Source: Chrysoporthe austroafricana (taxonomy: Eukaryota; Ascomycota; Sordariomycetes; Diaporthales; Cryphonectriaceae). From it: a stretch of 64,000 nucleotides of DNA. The DNA is taken from contig JYIP02000001.1 of the NCBI GenBank assembly GCA_001051155.2, positions 4,898,001-4,962,000 on the forward strand. The letters are read 5' to 3'. Each line of letters begins with the position of its first letter. Position 1 is the stretch's first letter. Below are positions 1 through 9,335 of the stretch, in pieces. A program made the position numbers and the translations under genes. The notes below the pieces were generated by a model that was not told where the DNA came from, did not search any database, and saw only the letters and a list, made by a program, of their open reading frames with translations.

Positions 1-783
1 AAGGAACTTGAGAGAGCCCCATATCCCTCTTGATGCTTCGTCATAATGTTCCAAATCCAGCAGAGGATGAGGGTACTTAAACCAGGACCACTTGAGCTGG
101 CTGATTACTGTAGGCACAATAGGTCAGCGCCTCGTCTTGTTAATCTAATATGGGTGTTGAGTTTCTTAGGCAAATGTCATGGTGCAGTGTATGTTTTACG
201 TACTCTCTGTGAGGACAATCCCAACTTGGGCCGCTATGACGGCGGTAAACACCGAGATGAGAGAGTTGATGTTGATATTGTATGGCCACTCAGGCTGTTC
301 GTCACCATCGTACTTCGCTAGCACCACAAAGGTGCCTATCATCAATCCTAGTGAGATTATCAGGGTCGATATTTCCCACTTCCAGTCTTGCAAGCTGAAA
401 GAAGCTTCTGTATGAGAGGCCACGGGAGGTTGCTGTGAGACCCTGGAGAAGTTGCCGGTCGGCTTGGCTGGCAGGCCTTGGAATGAATGTGTCTGAGGGT
501 TCGCTGAGCTGCCACTTCCCCTGGGATTATCAAGGCTGACTGATGTGGAGTTCCCTGTCACCGTGGCTGATGTGCCTCCATCGTTGTGCTCAGATGCCAA
601 GCGTCTGAGGTGGATGCCCGTGTGCTCTGTTGAACTATGGAGGGATGCTTGGTCGTAGACGGGAGTGTTCGATCGCTCGTCCCTATAGCCACCTAGAAGC
701 CAATTCTCGGCAAGACTGGTAGAGCGCGGCCGGAGGGCTGGCCCCTCATCGATAGGGGCGCCGAGTCTCGCGCTGTCTTGCAT
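1..783 (-). CDS. DUF3176 family membrane protein, N-terminal part (cut by window edge)
   Basis: The first exon runs 783 to 204 on the minus strand and the second from 107 to beyond position 1. A 96-nt intron (GTACGT at 203, ACAG ending at 108) joins them in frame. The first 125 residues are polar and low complexity. Then come a WEISTLIISLGLMIGTFVVL membrane segment, the motif W-P-(Y)NININSLIS and, across the splice, ISQLKWSWF followed by PLLDLEHYDEASRGIWGSL. This order is the DUF3176 signature of Pezizomycotina: a first helix, the Trp-Pro/Asn-Thr-Leu second helix, then the ISQxKW stretch. The family has no known reaction; its members are multi-pass membrane proteins. The rest of the protein lies outside the window. 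The call rests on motif recognition; no alignment was run. Confidence 0.85.
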
Positions 784-1729
784 TGTACTGCAACAGGGAT
801 GTCCGTTTTATGGCCAGGAAAATGTCTAAAACCCTTTCTTTGAAGTACGTAGTTAATTGATTGCTAGAACAAAAGTAATACGTCGGTTAATTATTGACGT
901 GAAGGCCCTACTACCTCTTCGTTTTCCACAATTCGACCAAGCCAGCTGAAAAGGGATGACGCCATTAATAAATTTCGTGGCTGCGCACCCAGTAGTTACA
1001 TCGCATTAGGCAGTACTTGAAGAAGCAATCAGGTTTTATTTTAGGTCAGACGGCGTCTGGGCGCTTTTGATCGCTAGCCAAGGTTGTGGTTGCCTGCTAA
1101 TCATTACACAGTCTTGACACATTCGAGTCCTGCTGTCCCAGGATAGGGCTCAGCTTCAACGGCCCATCCTATAACTAGAGGTTGTTACAGTATAAGATAA
1201 AGAAATAGTCCACTACAGGAAGGCGTAATGAAACATGTCTAAGCTGCTGCACACATATAGGTAATCGCCACCCCATCATCCACCACCCCCGCCAAACCAG
1301 CCTTATACTCCTCTTATCTCATCAGTCACGCCAACCAAAACGGGCCCCCAAAAAGCTTGAGTGACACAGCTAGCCCCCGAAAATCTTCGAATTTTCAGCT
1401 TTTGGTCGACGAAGGATGCGGAAGCACAAGGCTCTGCTGGAAACAACTCGTTCCTGTAGTCACAAAACAGCAAAGCAGCTAACGAGGAAGCGCAAAGGCT
1501 TATAAATTAGGAGAGAAAACTTACGTTCTCGATTATAATGCGTGCGTTCAGCGCTCACACCGCCACTTGATATCGGTTTGTCCATTTTCTTGCCCCTCCG
1601 GGAGTGATATTACTCGTTCGGCTTTGTATTAATTACTTAGCCTCTGGGCATAAGCCTATGTATATGAGGATCGGTCCGATTACTGCGCTAACTACATCTA
1701 TCATTTCTACGAAAATCAGCCTAACTGCT
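784..1729. other. Intergenic, no gene seen
   Basis: No coding frame with a recognisable domain, no tRNA-like cloverleaf and no terminal repeats were seen. The stretch separates the DUF3176 gene from the HET relic and presumably includes the DUF3176 promoter. Confidence 0.5.
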
Positions 1730-2082
1730 CCCATTCGGTGTATGAACTGGCCGGTTCCTTGCAGATCCTGGGGCTACGAGGCCCGCCTTCTTTCAAGGCG
1801 TGTACTCCACCTCACACGGGACGAAGCAATCTGGGAATGCAACCAAATGAATGCGTGTCTTTGTGGATGCCTCAGCTCTAGCCGAAGAATCGATTCCATA
1901 AACGTGGACACGGTCACCAGAGGACTGGTCTGGCAAAAGAGACTTGGAGCCAAATTGTGGAGCATTACTCGTCGATTGATCTGGGTAATCCCAAGGATCG
2001 GCTCCCAGCCCTTGCTGGCGTTGCCAGAGTATATGATGGAGATAGGAATAAATTATCGGTATACCGGTGCGACCTGCAGTAG
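1730..2082 (+). pseudogene. HET-domain relic, frameshifted
   Basis: Two adjacent pieces of the C-terminal half of a HET (heterokaryon incompatibility) domain lie in different frames. The first, around 1763-1860, reads RSWGYEARLLSRRVLHLTRD followed by IWEC. This corresponds to the family motif RAWxxQERLLSxRxLHF...WEC, with the usual Gln lost. The second, 1942-2082, reads TWSQIVEHYSSIDL then GNPKDRLPALAGVARVY, the family's W-x-x-IVxxYS...L...DRLPALAGVA block, and ends in TAG. The change of frame between the pieces means no single protein can be made. The N-terminal half with the WIDxLCIxQ motif was not found upstream. It is a decayed fragment, distinct in sequence type from the two large HET-type genes at 17-23 kb. 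The outer limits are uncertain. Confidence 0.75.
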
Positions 2083-2602
2083 AACGGACCACAAAAACCT
2101 TGCCTTGATGGTCCATGTCTGGTCTGCAGCTGGTACGACTCCCAAAGGAAAGTGGCAGCTTCTATCGTACTGCTTCGCCTTGACGACCTGCCAGGGATGA
2201 ATGACATCGCGTGTTACGAGCAGATCGCAACTTGTGAAGATCACAACCTCTGTTCTGGAGAAAATTATAGTTTGGTGGTCCAGAGGGTCACATTGAAATA
2301 GCCCTCAAGGCTTGCAGCCCACTGAGAGGTATTACTTCGTTTCTTATTTTGTGACGTTGAAGACTACTTTAATGTTGTCGTTCAAACATGTGACTAGCTG
2401 CATACTTTTCCACCTCGAGTTGTCTTCCTAATATTTCCATGCCTTGTGTCGCATGATCTATGTCTATACTTATGCTGAAGCATAAGAATTTGACTTTTTG
2501 AGGCATTATAGTCTATTGGCCCGCTGAATCTTGCACACAATATGCAAAATATGTCCGCGAATCCTCCTGTGTCAGATCACGTTGTGTAGGACGTTAGAGG
2601 CA
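2083..2602. other. Intergenic, no gene seen
   Basis: This stretch lies between the HET relic and the 3' end of the carboxylesterase. No further HET-like block and no other coding signal was recognised. Confidence 0.5.
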
Positions 2603-4450
2603 CTATACCGAAGTCTCCTCCCTCACTTTAGCACTGTTAATGAAGTCGCATCTCTGAAATAGCATTTCCCACTCAATAGCCTTTGCAACTTCAGTCAAGG
2701 AATCATCGTCTTCGTCCCTGTGTCTCTGAACAGTGACCTGTACGTTTCCATACGGACTGCCAAAGAGTCGCAAGGAGACCTGGCCTGGAAGATCCTCTTG
2801 CAGCTCTTTCTCTGTCGGCGTCTGGAACGCTGGCAGCCACGTCGCATCAAGCCCCGCTGACGTGATGAATCTCATGATGCTCCGACTAATTTCCTTCGAC
2901 TGTGCCAACTGTTGCGCCGAGTTCTCAGCACCGCCCCCTAACTTTTGATTGTTTAACACGTATGGTATATCGCTTAGATGGGCAACCCGCCACATCGGTA
3001 CACCCATCATGCTATAAGACGGCGCGAATCGTGTCGCGTTGTGCTCATAGATCCGAATATCATGGCTATTGTGCTTGCCATACTGCCACGCGAAGTCCAG
3101 GACCGGGCACGTGAACCAGAGGTCGCGGTTGATTTGCGCCGCACGGTAGTACTGCGCTGAAACGCCTTGCCCTCGGGCCATATGCTCGAAGTCCGAGACA
3201 GGATAAAGCTCCAGCAGCCTCTCGTTGGTCGGCGCAGACAAGGTAAGCTACAAGCCAAAGCTGCTGAGCACGTCGTCGTCCGTGGACGTGGTGGGCGGTG
3301 CGTACCACGCACCATCGTTTGTCACCCACGCTGCGATTATGGGTATGTCCTTTACTACCTTGCCGGCGCGGATCAGCTCGGAGGGACGGTCGGGGAGGAA
3401 GTCACCGTCGTACGTGGGAAAAAAGAAACCCTCGCCGAACGGTGGCCTTGCGGCTCGCATAGCGCTGACGGACAGATTTGTGAGAACGTCGAAGGGTGCT
3501 TCCCGGAGGCATGCCAGTACCGCTTCCGTCTGAGCGTCCTCTCCTTTCTTCGCGCATCCCACTTGCTGCGCGATCGTTGCTGTATTGTCTGCCACAAGGC
3601 TGGACTTGGTGTTGAAGTTCAGTCCCGGGGCGCCAGACATCAGGATGGCCTTTTGGAACGGCACACCCTTCGCCCCGCCAAAGGCTGTCATCTGCAGACC
3701 GATATCGCTTGCACCCACGCTCTGTCCCACAGCAGTAACCCGCCCAGGATCGCCACCAAAATTAGCAATATGCACCGTCACCCACTCCAACGCCGCTCTC
3801 TGATCCCGTAGGCCCGCATTCGTCTGCCCAGCTTCAACCATCGCCCTGCTCGTTGCGAAGCCGAAAAAGCCCAGGCGATAGTTGATCGCGACAAAGATCA
3901 CTGGGCGGCCATCTGTCGCGGTCTGTCGGATCAGGCCATCCGGGTCGTACAGCACCTCCTCACCCGAGCCGAGCGCGTGCCCGCCGCCGTGGAGCCAGAC
4001 CAGCACGGGGAGCTTGGCGTCGGGCCTTGTCCGGCGCGGCCGCGCGATGCGGAGGCTGAGGCAGTTCTCGCTGATGTTGACTACACGGGAGGTGAACGGG
4101 AGTACGTCGCCCGTGCTCTGGGGACACCATGCGCCCGGGGTGGCGGCATCAATGACGGAGCCTGGGGGTGGGTTGGTGGGGACGGGTGGTGCGAAGCGGT
4201 TGGGGCCAGAGGTGTCTTCGCCGTAGAAGATGTTGTGGAAGTGTTCCACTGCCAAATCTGGGGAATGAGTGCCAATGTAGCGGATATCGCGACTGGAGTC
4301 TGTGACGACGGGCGGTGGGACAAGGTTAAATGGGAGATAAGGAGCAGCCACATTGAGCAGCAAGGCTCGGAAGGGATCAAGCAAGACGGCAGCGAGTCCG
4401 AAAAGCACCGCCCCGAGGCCGAGAAGCGTGACGGAAGTACGCCCGGCCAT
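2603..4450 (-). pseudogene. Type-B carboxylesterase with one in-frame TAG
   Basis: The single frame from 4450 to 2603 encodes 615 codons of an alpha/beta-hydrolase of the carboxylesterase/lipase type B family, with TAG as codon 401 (3248-3250). Upstream are an N-terminal membrane anchor (about residues 7-33), the oxyanion HGGG (154-157), the Tyr-Arg-Leu-Gly-Phe-Phe-Gly-Phe block and the nucleophile motif GQSVG (Ser 244; families usually have GESAG). Downstream, in the same frame, are LLELYP, the catalytic-His motif RVAHLSDIPYV (His about 491) and the rest of a full-length C-terminus. Without readthrough or correction the product stops before the catalytic His and should be inactive. The flanks show no GT/AG pair that could remove the codon as an intron. 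CAG to TAG is the change expected from RIP or simple deamination. A recent nonsense allele, a sequencing error or readthrough all remain possible. Confidence 0.8.
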
Positions 4451-4799
4451 GGTTGCACCTGATGCGCCTCGAAGCTAGGCGGGGAGATAACACATTCAGA
4501 GCTTGCTTCAAAGCGGCTGCGTATATTGGGGGAGAGAATCGAGTGAGAAAGGCTGTCCCTCTACTTCCTTCACATGAATGAGAGACGAAGGATCTACGAC
4601 CCCGATACTATGATCTGAAGTTGGGCTGAGATCGGAGGCAGGGAATGCAATCCTCCCCAATTGTGCTTCAGCGCACGGGCCTGCACTCTCCAACCTGTTC
4701 AGTAATCGCGCTTACAATATACAACTTTATTATATATAAGTTATCTCAGGCCTGCCCTGTCGGGCCAATAGCTCTAGCGCCGGTTAATGCCATGTTTTC
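4451..4799. other. Intergenic, carboxylesterase upstream region
   Basis: No gene was seen. The stretch holds the presumed promoter of the carboxylesterase (minus strand) and the 3' flank of the secreted-protein gene. Confidence 0.45.
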
Positions 4800-5378
4800 T
4801 TACGCCGCCACGATCTTCAGAAACCCATAAAACTCCCCATCATTCAACGAACCATCCTGCGACTCCAACAACCTCATCGTAAACGTATCAACGATACCCG
4901 CACCCCCAGTGCTATGCACAAAAGTGTAAGCCCAAGCCGTAACACCCGCACTCCCTAAGAAGACACCACTCTGCGCCACGCCATCAACCAGGTGCTGATA
5001 CACCTCAGGCACCAGACCTGAGTCAAAGAACCCAAGCTCGCCGTTGGCGGTGGAGATGTACACCGGCGTATTAGCGTAGAGATCCCTCACGGAGCCGTCA
5101 ACGCAGTCGAATAGCTCTTTGGCCGCCTCGGCGTCAGTGGTGATGTCGATGACGGTCGTGTTGAACACTTCGACGCTGGTGTAGAGGCCGTCGATGGTGC
5201 TGTTGTCGGCCTGGTTCGGGTGGAAGAAAAAGCCGCCTGTGAGGTCTGAGCCGGCTACATTTTGGTAGTTGGGGAAGTAGTAGCAGGTCCCGGCTCCAAG
5301 TTGGACGGGGGTGACGTCTGGGAGGGCGAAGACCAGTGCTGATAGGAGAAGTGGGAGGAGGGTCAAAAGGGACGCCAT
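4800..5378 (-). CDS. Small secreted protein, unknown function
   Basis: The frame encodes 192 residues from the ATG at 5378. This start is preferred over an upstream in-frame ATG at 5534 because it begins directly with a signal peptide: MASLL followed by a Leu-rich core to about residue 18, with likely cleavage near Ala18-Leu19 or Leu-Pro. The mature part is acidic, has two Cys (about residues 32 and 92, possibly one disulfide) and two N-glycosylation sites (NST, NTT). No domain was recognised. A TATA-like box lies 93 nt upstream. Single exon. The size and secretion signal would fit an effector-like or cell-surface protein, but there is no direct evidence for either. Confidence 0.7.
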   Translation of the reverse strand: MASLLTLLPLLLSALVFALPDVTPVQLGAGTCYYFPNYQNVAGSDLTGGFFFHPNQADNSTIDGLYTSVEVFNTTVIDITTDAEAAKELFDCVDGSVRDLYANTPVYISTANGELGFFDSGLVPEVYQHLVDGVAQSGVFLGSAGVTAWAYTFVHSTGGAGIVDTFTMRLLESQDGSLNDGEFYGFLKIVAA

Positions 5379-5473
5379 CGCGAATTGAGCTTGTTGATAT
5401 TCGTGATGAACTGAACGGTGGAAGAGCTGGAGTTGCAAGTGAAGTGATTGCGAGTTTGGGAGGAGGCGGTGAA

Positions 5474-5481
5474 TTTTTATA
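5474..5481 (-). promoter_or_regulatory. TATA-like box of the small secreted protein gene
   Basis: On the minus strand the sequence reads TATAAAAA, 93 nt upstream of the chosen ATG at 5378. It supports that start over the longer frame, in which the box would fall inside the coding region. Confidence 0.45.
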
Positions 5482-7049
5482 CTATTCGAGATTCTCATTT
5501 TGTTCTTCCGCTCTAGGCTGACTTCCGGATTCATAGAATACAGTAAGCCTCTTCGCGTATACGAAGGTGGCGGAGCATGGTCGTCTTTACAATGTCGCCT
5601 TGCCCATTTGGGAGCATCAAGCAGGCGGGATTCCCATAGGTGAATAAAGGGGGCCTATATCCTAGACGAGTCATAAGGCAGAAGCTATACACATGGGCGT
5701 CAGCCTTGACTGGGTCCGACTTAATGCGAGCTAAGCTGAATATACCTGGGTATAAATAATGCAACGTTAAAATGATTCGCTGAAGTCAGATTTTAGATCG
5801 TCTTACATGCCTCATTACAGTAGCACTCAACAAAAGTCCTTCAGGCTAACAATATTATCGGTCGAGTAAATGCATCGTCAGGCAAAGAAAACTCCTCGGT
5901 AATCGAATCTTCGCAATCCCCCGCCTTGGAACACCCCACCTTCTTCCCTCCTGAGTGATGTATCCAGCCGGCGGGCCAGGCTCAACGGCAAAAGGGAGCA
6001 GAGCTGCCGCCACAGCCAGTCTTGTAGGCCGTGGTCACCGAACCAGTTGACGCCGTGCTCATATCCAACTGGAATGAGAAAACGGACGTGGTCAGTCCAA
6101 TGTTCGCACAAGCAGACTCAGCTACCAAACGGGGCAGGGCTTGGAAGGAGAGCAATTCCACTTACTCCAGGTCTCAGGAAATTCGGGCAGCAGCAAGCGG
6201 ATATAGAGTTGCTACCGTTGTAGGAGTGGAAGAGCTCTACGAGGGAACTACTTAGGCTACAATGGGCGGATTTTAGGTTAGCTTCAATGCTAATGCTTAA
6301 AAGAAATTACCGTTAGGAGGAGAGATGCGTAGGGATGATGGCGATGTCTAACGTGCCTGTTGGCTGGGCTTAACCACGTACGTAGTGAATCGGTTTCGAT
6401 TTGCTGTCTGTTGTGTCTGTCTAGAAGGAAGGAGGGAAAGAAAGCCGTGGGCAACAGCCAGAGCGTAGAAATGGCTTTGCCCTGGCGCACGGGCCATATC
6501 CTGGCCCGTGCCCATATGCCAGCTCTGGCTGTCCCATACTGGCTATCCCACAGTGCCACATGATTGATTGTGAGGTCACTCCCTTGTATGTTCGCCCTAC
6601 AGTAGGCTTGCTGGATTCTCCGAAATCCGAGTAGCCGTCGTATTATGAGTAAAACCTCTTCCTCAAACGATGTTCCTTACGGATTTGACAAAAATGCAGT
6701 ACAATCGGCTTGATGCGCTTGTATTCTACGATTCAATTATTAAAAGCGCAATCAAGTCTTTATCGATAAGAACATCCGGACGGAAAGACAGGGGTTGTGC
6801 TTGCAAGGCTGCGGCACGGCGGAAACGGGGATTCTCGAGCGGTTGCTAGCGCAACGTTCTCCGCGTGTTGCATCAACATACAAACTACATCGCAATAAAT
6901 CGCAGGTGCACCGATTTCTCTCCTCTTTATCACCACACAACACTATACGGCGCGATAAGAAACCAGATCCGACGTGACGAGAAGAGAAGACACGTGCGCG
7001 ATTATATATGGTTCTATGCATATTGTCTCCACCTTAGCGGTCGATCTCT
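5482..7049. other. Intergenic with a nested palindrome
   Basis: No supportable gene. Short open frames (for example minus 6111-5878) carry no recognisable domain. A nested inverted repeat at 6454-6532 is described separately. Confidence 0.5.
6454..6532. repeat. Nested inverted repeat (fold-back)
   Basis: Two perfect stems are nested. The outer arms are ACAGCCAGAGC at 6454-6464 and its complement at 6522-6532. The inner arms are GCACGGGCCA at 6487-6496 and TGGCCCGTGC at 6502-6511, separated by 5 nt. The spacing segments also pair partly (TGGC/GCCA). It could be a MITE remnant or a structural element. No target-site duplication was identified. Confidence 0.6.
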
Positions 7050-9155
7050 ATGACATATCCAAACTCGTTGGTATGGAACTGGCTTGAAGGCCAAGATGCC
7101 CCGTTGTTCTCTGCCACACATCGTCAGCATCCGCGGAAACAACAAGGACTACAACAACGCTACTACCAGAACCTGCCACGAAGTAAAAAGCGGTTCAGGC
7201 TACGACCACGAGTACGATCAAGAGCTGGGACTGGGGCTGGATCTGCGACGAGGCCAACGCAGACGCTCGCTCTAGGTGCGAGGCGCGCGTCCATGCTCAA
7301 TACGATGTCAAACCAAACACAACGAGAAGAGGACAATAACGACGCGAAACCGAGGTCAAGTAGGATCGCTATGCATTCAAGAGAGACTACGCCTCCATTC
7401 GACCACGGCTACGGCTACGAACAGTCGGTCAACGCAGAAGAGAGATGTGGCGCGGAGATGGGGGACCAAGAGGATGCTACTGCTACCCCGGTCCAGCATC
7501 CGAAACATCGAGCTCGAGCCCAACGGCACCATGTGCAACCATATCCTGGCAGTCCGTCCAAAAGGCAGAGAACAACGGGCACCGGAATGGAAGGACTAGG
7601 AGAGGCTGCTGGAGAGTGGGACTGGGACGATCAAGAAGACGATGATGGAGGTCGAGACCCAAGTCTAGCCCCAGGAGGTCGAGGCAGCCGTGGCCCGACA
7701 CCGACACGCGGACGAGGGCGTGGACGAGGGCGAAGCCGCGGACGTGGATTCTACCGCGCAAGTGACGTGACGAAGCAGCAGCAACGCCAAGAACCCACCG
7801 CGGTGTTAAGCGATGGGAGAGGACAGGACCAACTCTTCGGACCGAGCAGCTTTGCTCCGTCTCTACCGCCACCAATACCCTCACCCCCACGTCAGGCTTC
7901 CCGATCACCTTCCCCGAGACGAACTATCGCAGACCTTAGTCGCCTCCAGAAGCCCGTCCGCTTCACGACACACAATAAATTTATGGACGCTCTGCCCGAC
8001 GACAGTGCCCGTAATCTCTACCGACAACTCAAAGACATCGAATTCAAGGATCGGATCCTGCCCAGCGAGATCGATGACCGGATTCGTGCCGAAACAGATG
8101 AGATGGACCTGAGGGAATCAATGTGGCGGCCAGCTAAAGGCTCAGGGCATGTCGATAACATCGGGAACTACGGTTACGATTACGAAGCCGGGCACCAGGA
8201 CAGACTGAGATCACTGATACAGGAATTCGAGGCGCTGCTGGACATCAGCTTTGCTAGCAGGGAAGCCTCAGATATGCACAAAGCCGAGCCGGAGTGGAAC
8301 GACAAGGTACACAGCCGCATCCTGGAGTTGGCGCTGGGAAACCCACGCCTGGGCGCTCTCGTCGAAGCGCAGAACGTAACGACCGCAAGGATCGCCAGAC
8401 CCTTCATACCCACTATGCAGGACTCTAATGACGCCATTTCTATCTCATCCGCCACGACTATGAGAACGACATCGACTGGCGCGCGTGCTGGCCATAACTA
8501 TTCACACAGCAGTGCTTCTCTGGGTATAGCCCAAGCAAGCAGCAGCAGCAGCGTCCATAAGATGGTCGACTATGCGCTAGTATTGCGTTTGGACCGAAGC
8601 CCGTTAGCAGAAGATAAGCAACTCCTCGATAAGATAGATGCCCTGCTATTACAGGACGCAGCGCATACTATTAATCAATCTACATACGGCCCACTCTGCC
8701 GTTTCCCTTGCGGCATCGTCATGGAGACAAAGACTAAAGCTGGGACGCTGGATAAAGCACAGCTGCAGCTTGGCGTCTGGACGGCGGCGTGGCACAACCG
8801 CATGCAGCGGTTGTGTCCCATCGGCCGAAGGATCATCACCCTCCCGCTTATTACTGTGGTAGATTCAAAGTGGACGCTATCTTTCGTGGTGGACGAGGGT
8901 AGCAGTATCGTGAGTCTAACGTTCTCTGGGTTTTTGCCTTGTTTGGTGTCCGCATTGATTTTATAGCTGACCCGAATTTTACCCAATATCCAGGATATCC
9001 TACAGCCTGCCATCCCCCTCGGCGATACGGCAAGTATTACGGGACTGTACCAGCTGCTGGCTGGACTCAGAGTCTTGTCAAAATGGGTACGAGGTCCTTT
9101 TCGAGAATGGATTGCGGGGACTGTAGGGGATGTTGCTGTTGGGGGCATGGTATAG
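7050..9155 (+). CDS. PD-(D/E)XK nuclease-like protein with RG-rich N-terminus
   Basis: Two exons, 7050-8909 and 8994-9155, joined by an 84-nt intron (GTGAGT...TCCAG), give 673 residues ending ...GGMV. The C-terminal half matches the fungal PD-(D/E)XK-like family: EWNDKVHSRILELAL (about 415-429), NVTTARI, then MVDYAL (Asp 507), the ExK motif METK (559-561) and QLGVWTAAW (Gln about 573). After the splice comes the typical ITGLYQLL...LRVLSKWVRGPFREW ending. These residues fit a metal-binding nuclease core, but activity has not been shown for the family. The N-terminal 300 residues are disordered, with a basic KRQR patch, an acidic run and a GRG/RGRG stretch (about 209-233) resembling RNA-binding RGG regions. 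The start is uncertain; ATGs at 7050 and 7293 are both possible. MTYPNSLVWNWLEG at 7050 resembles the family's N-terminus. Confidence 0.8.
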
Positions 9156-9335
9156 CACATGGTTGCTTCAACAAGCTCTCGACCGCGACAACTAGAGAAC
9201 AAAAATACCACATTGGATGAGCATTTTGAGATCGAATACTATGCAGACACTTCCCATATCAGATTCTTTAATGAGCAGTACCGTGTCTGCGGCCTCGTTG
9301 GGAGCAGTCGCCCCGCTACTCCCGTCTTAATGGAC

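Noticed and set aside
1604..2200. A single 198-codon gene
   Set aside because: The frame contains only part of the HET blocks. The rest lies in another frame, so it is a relic rather than one gene.
5379..5534. 52-residue upstream extension of the small secreted protein
   Set aside because: It would place the hydrophobic signal peptide internally and include the TATA-like box.
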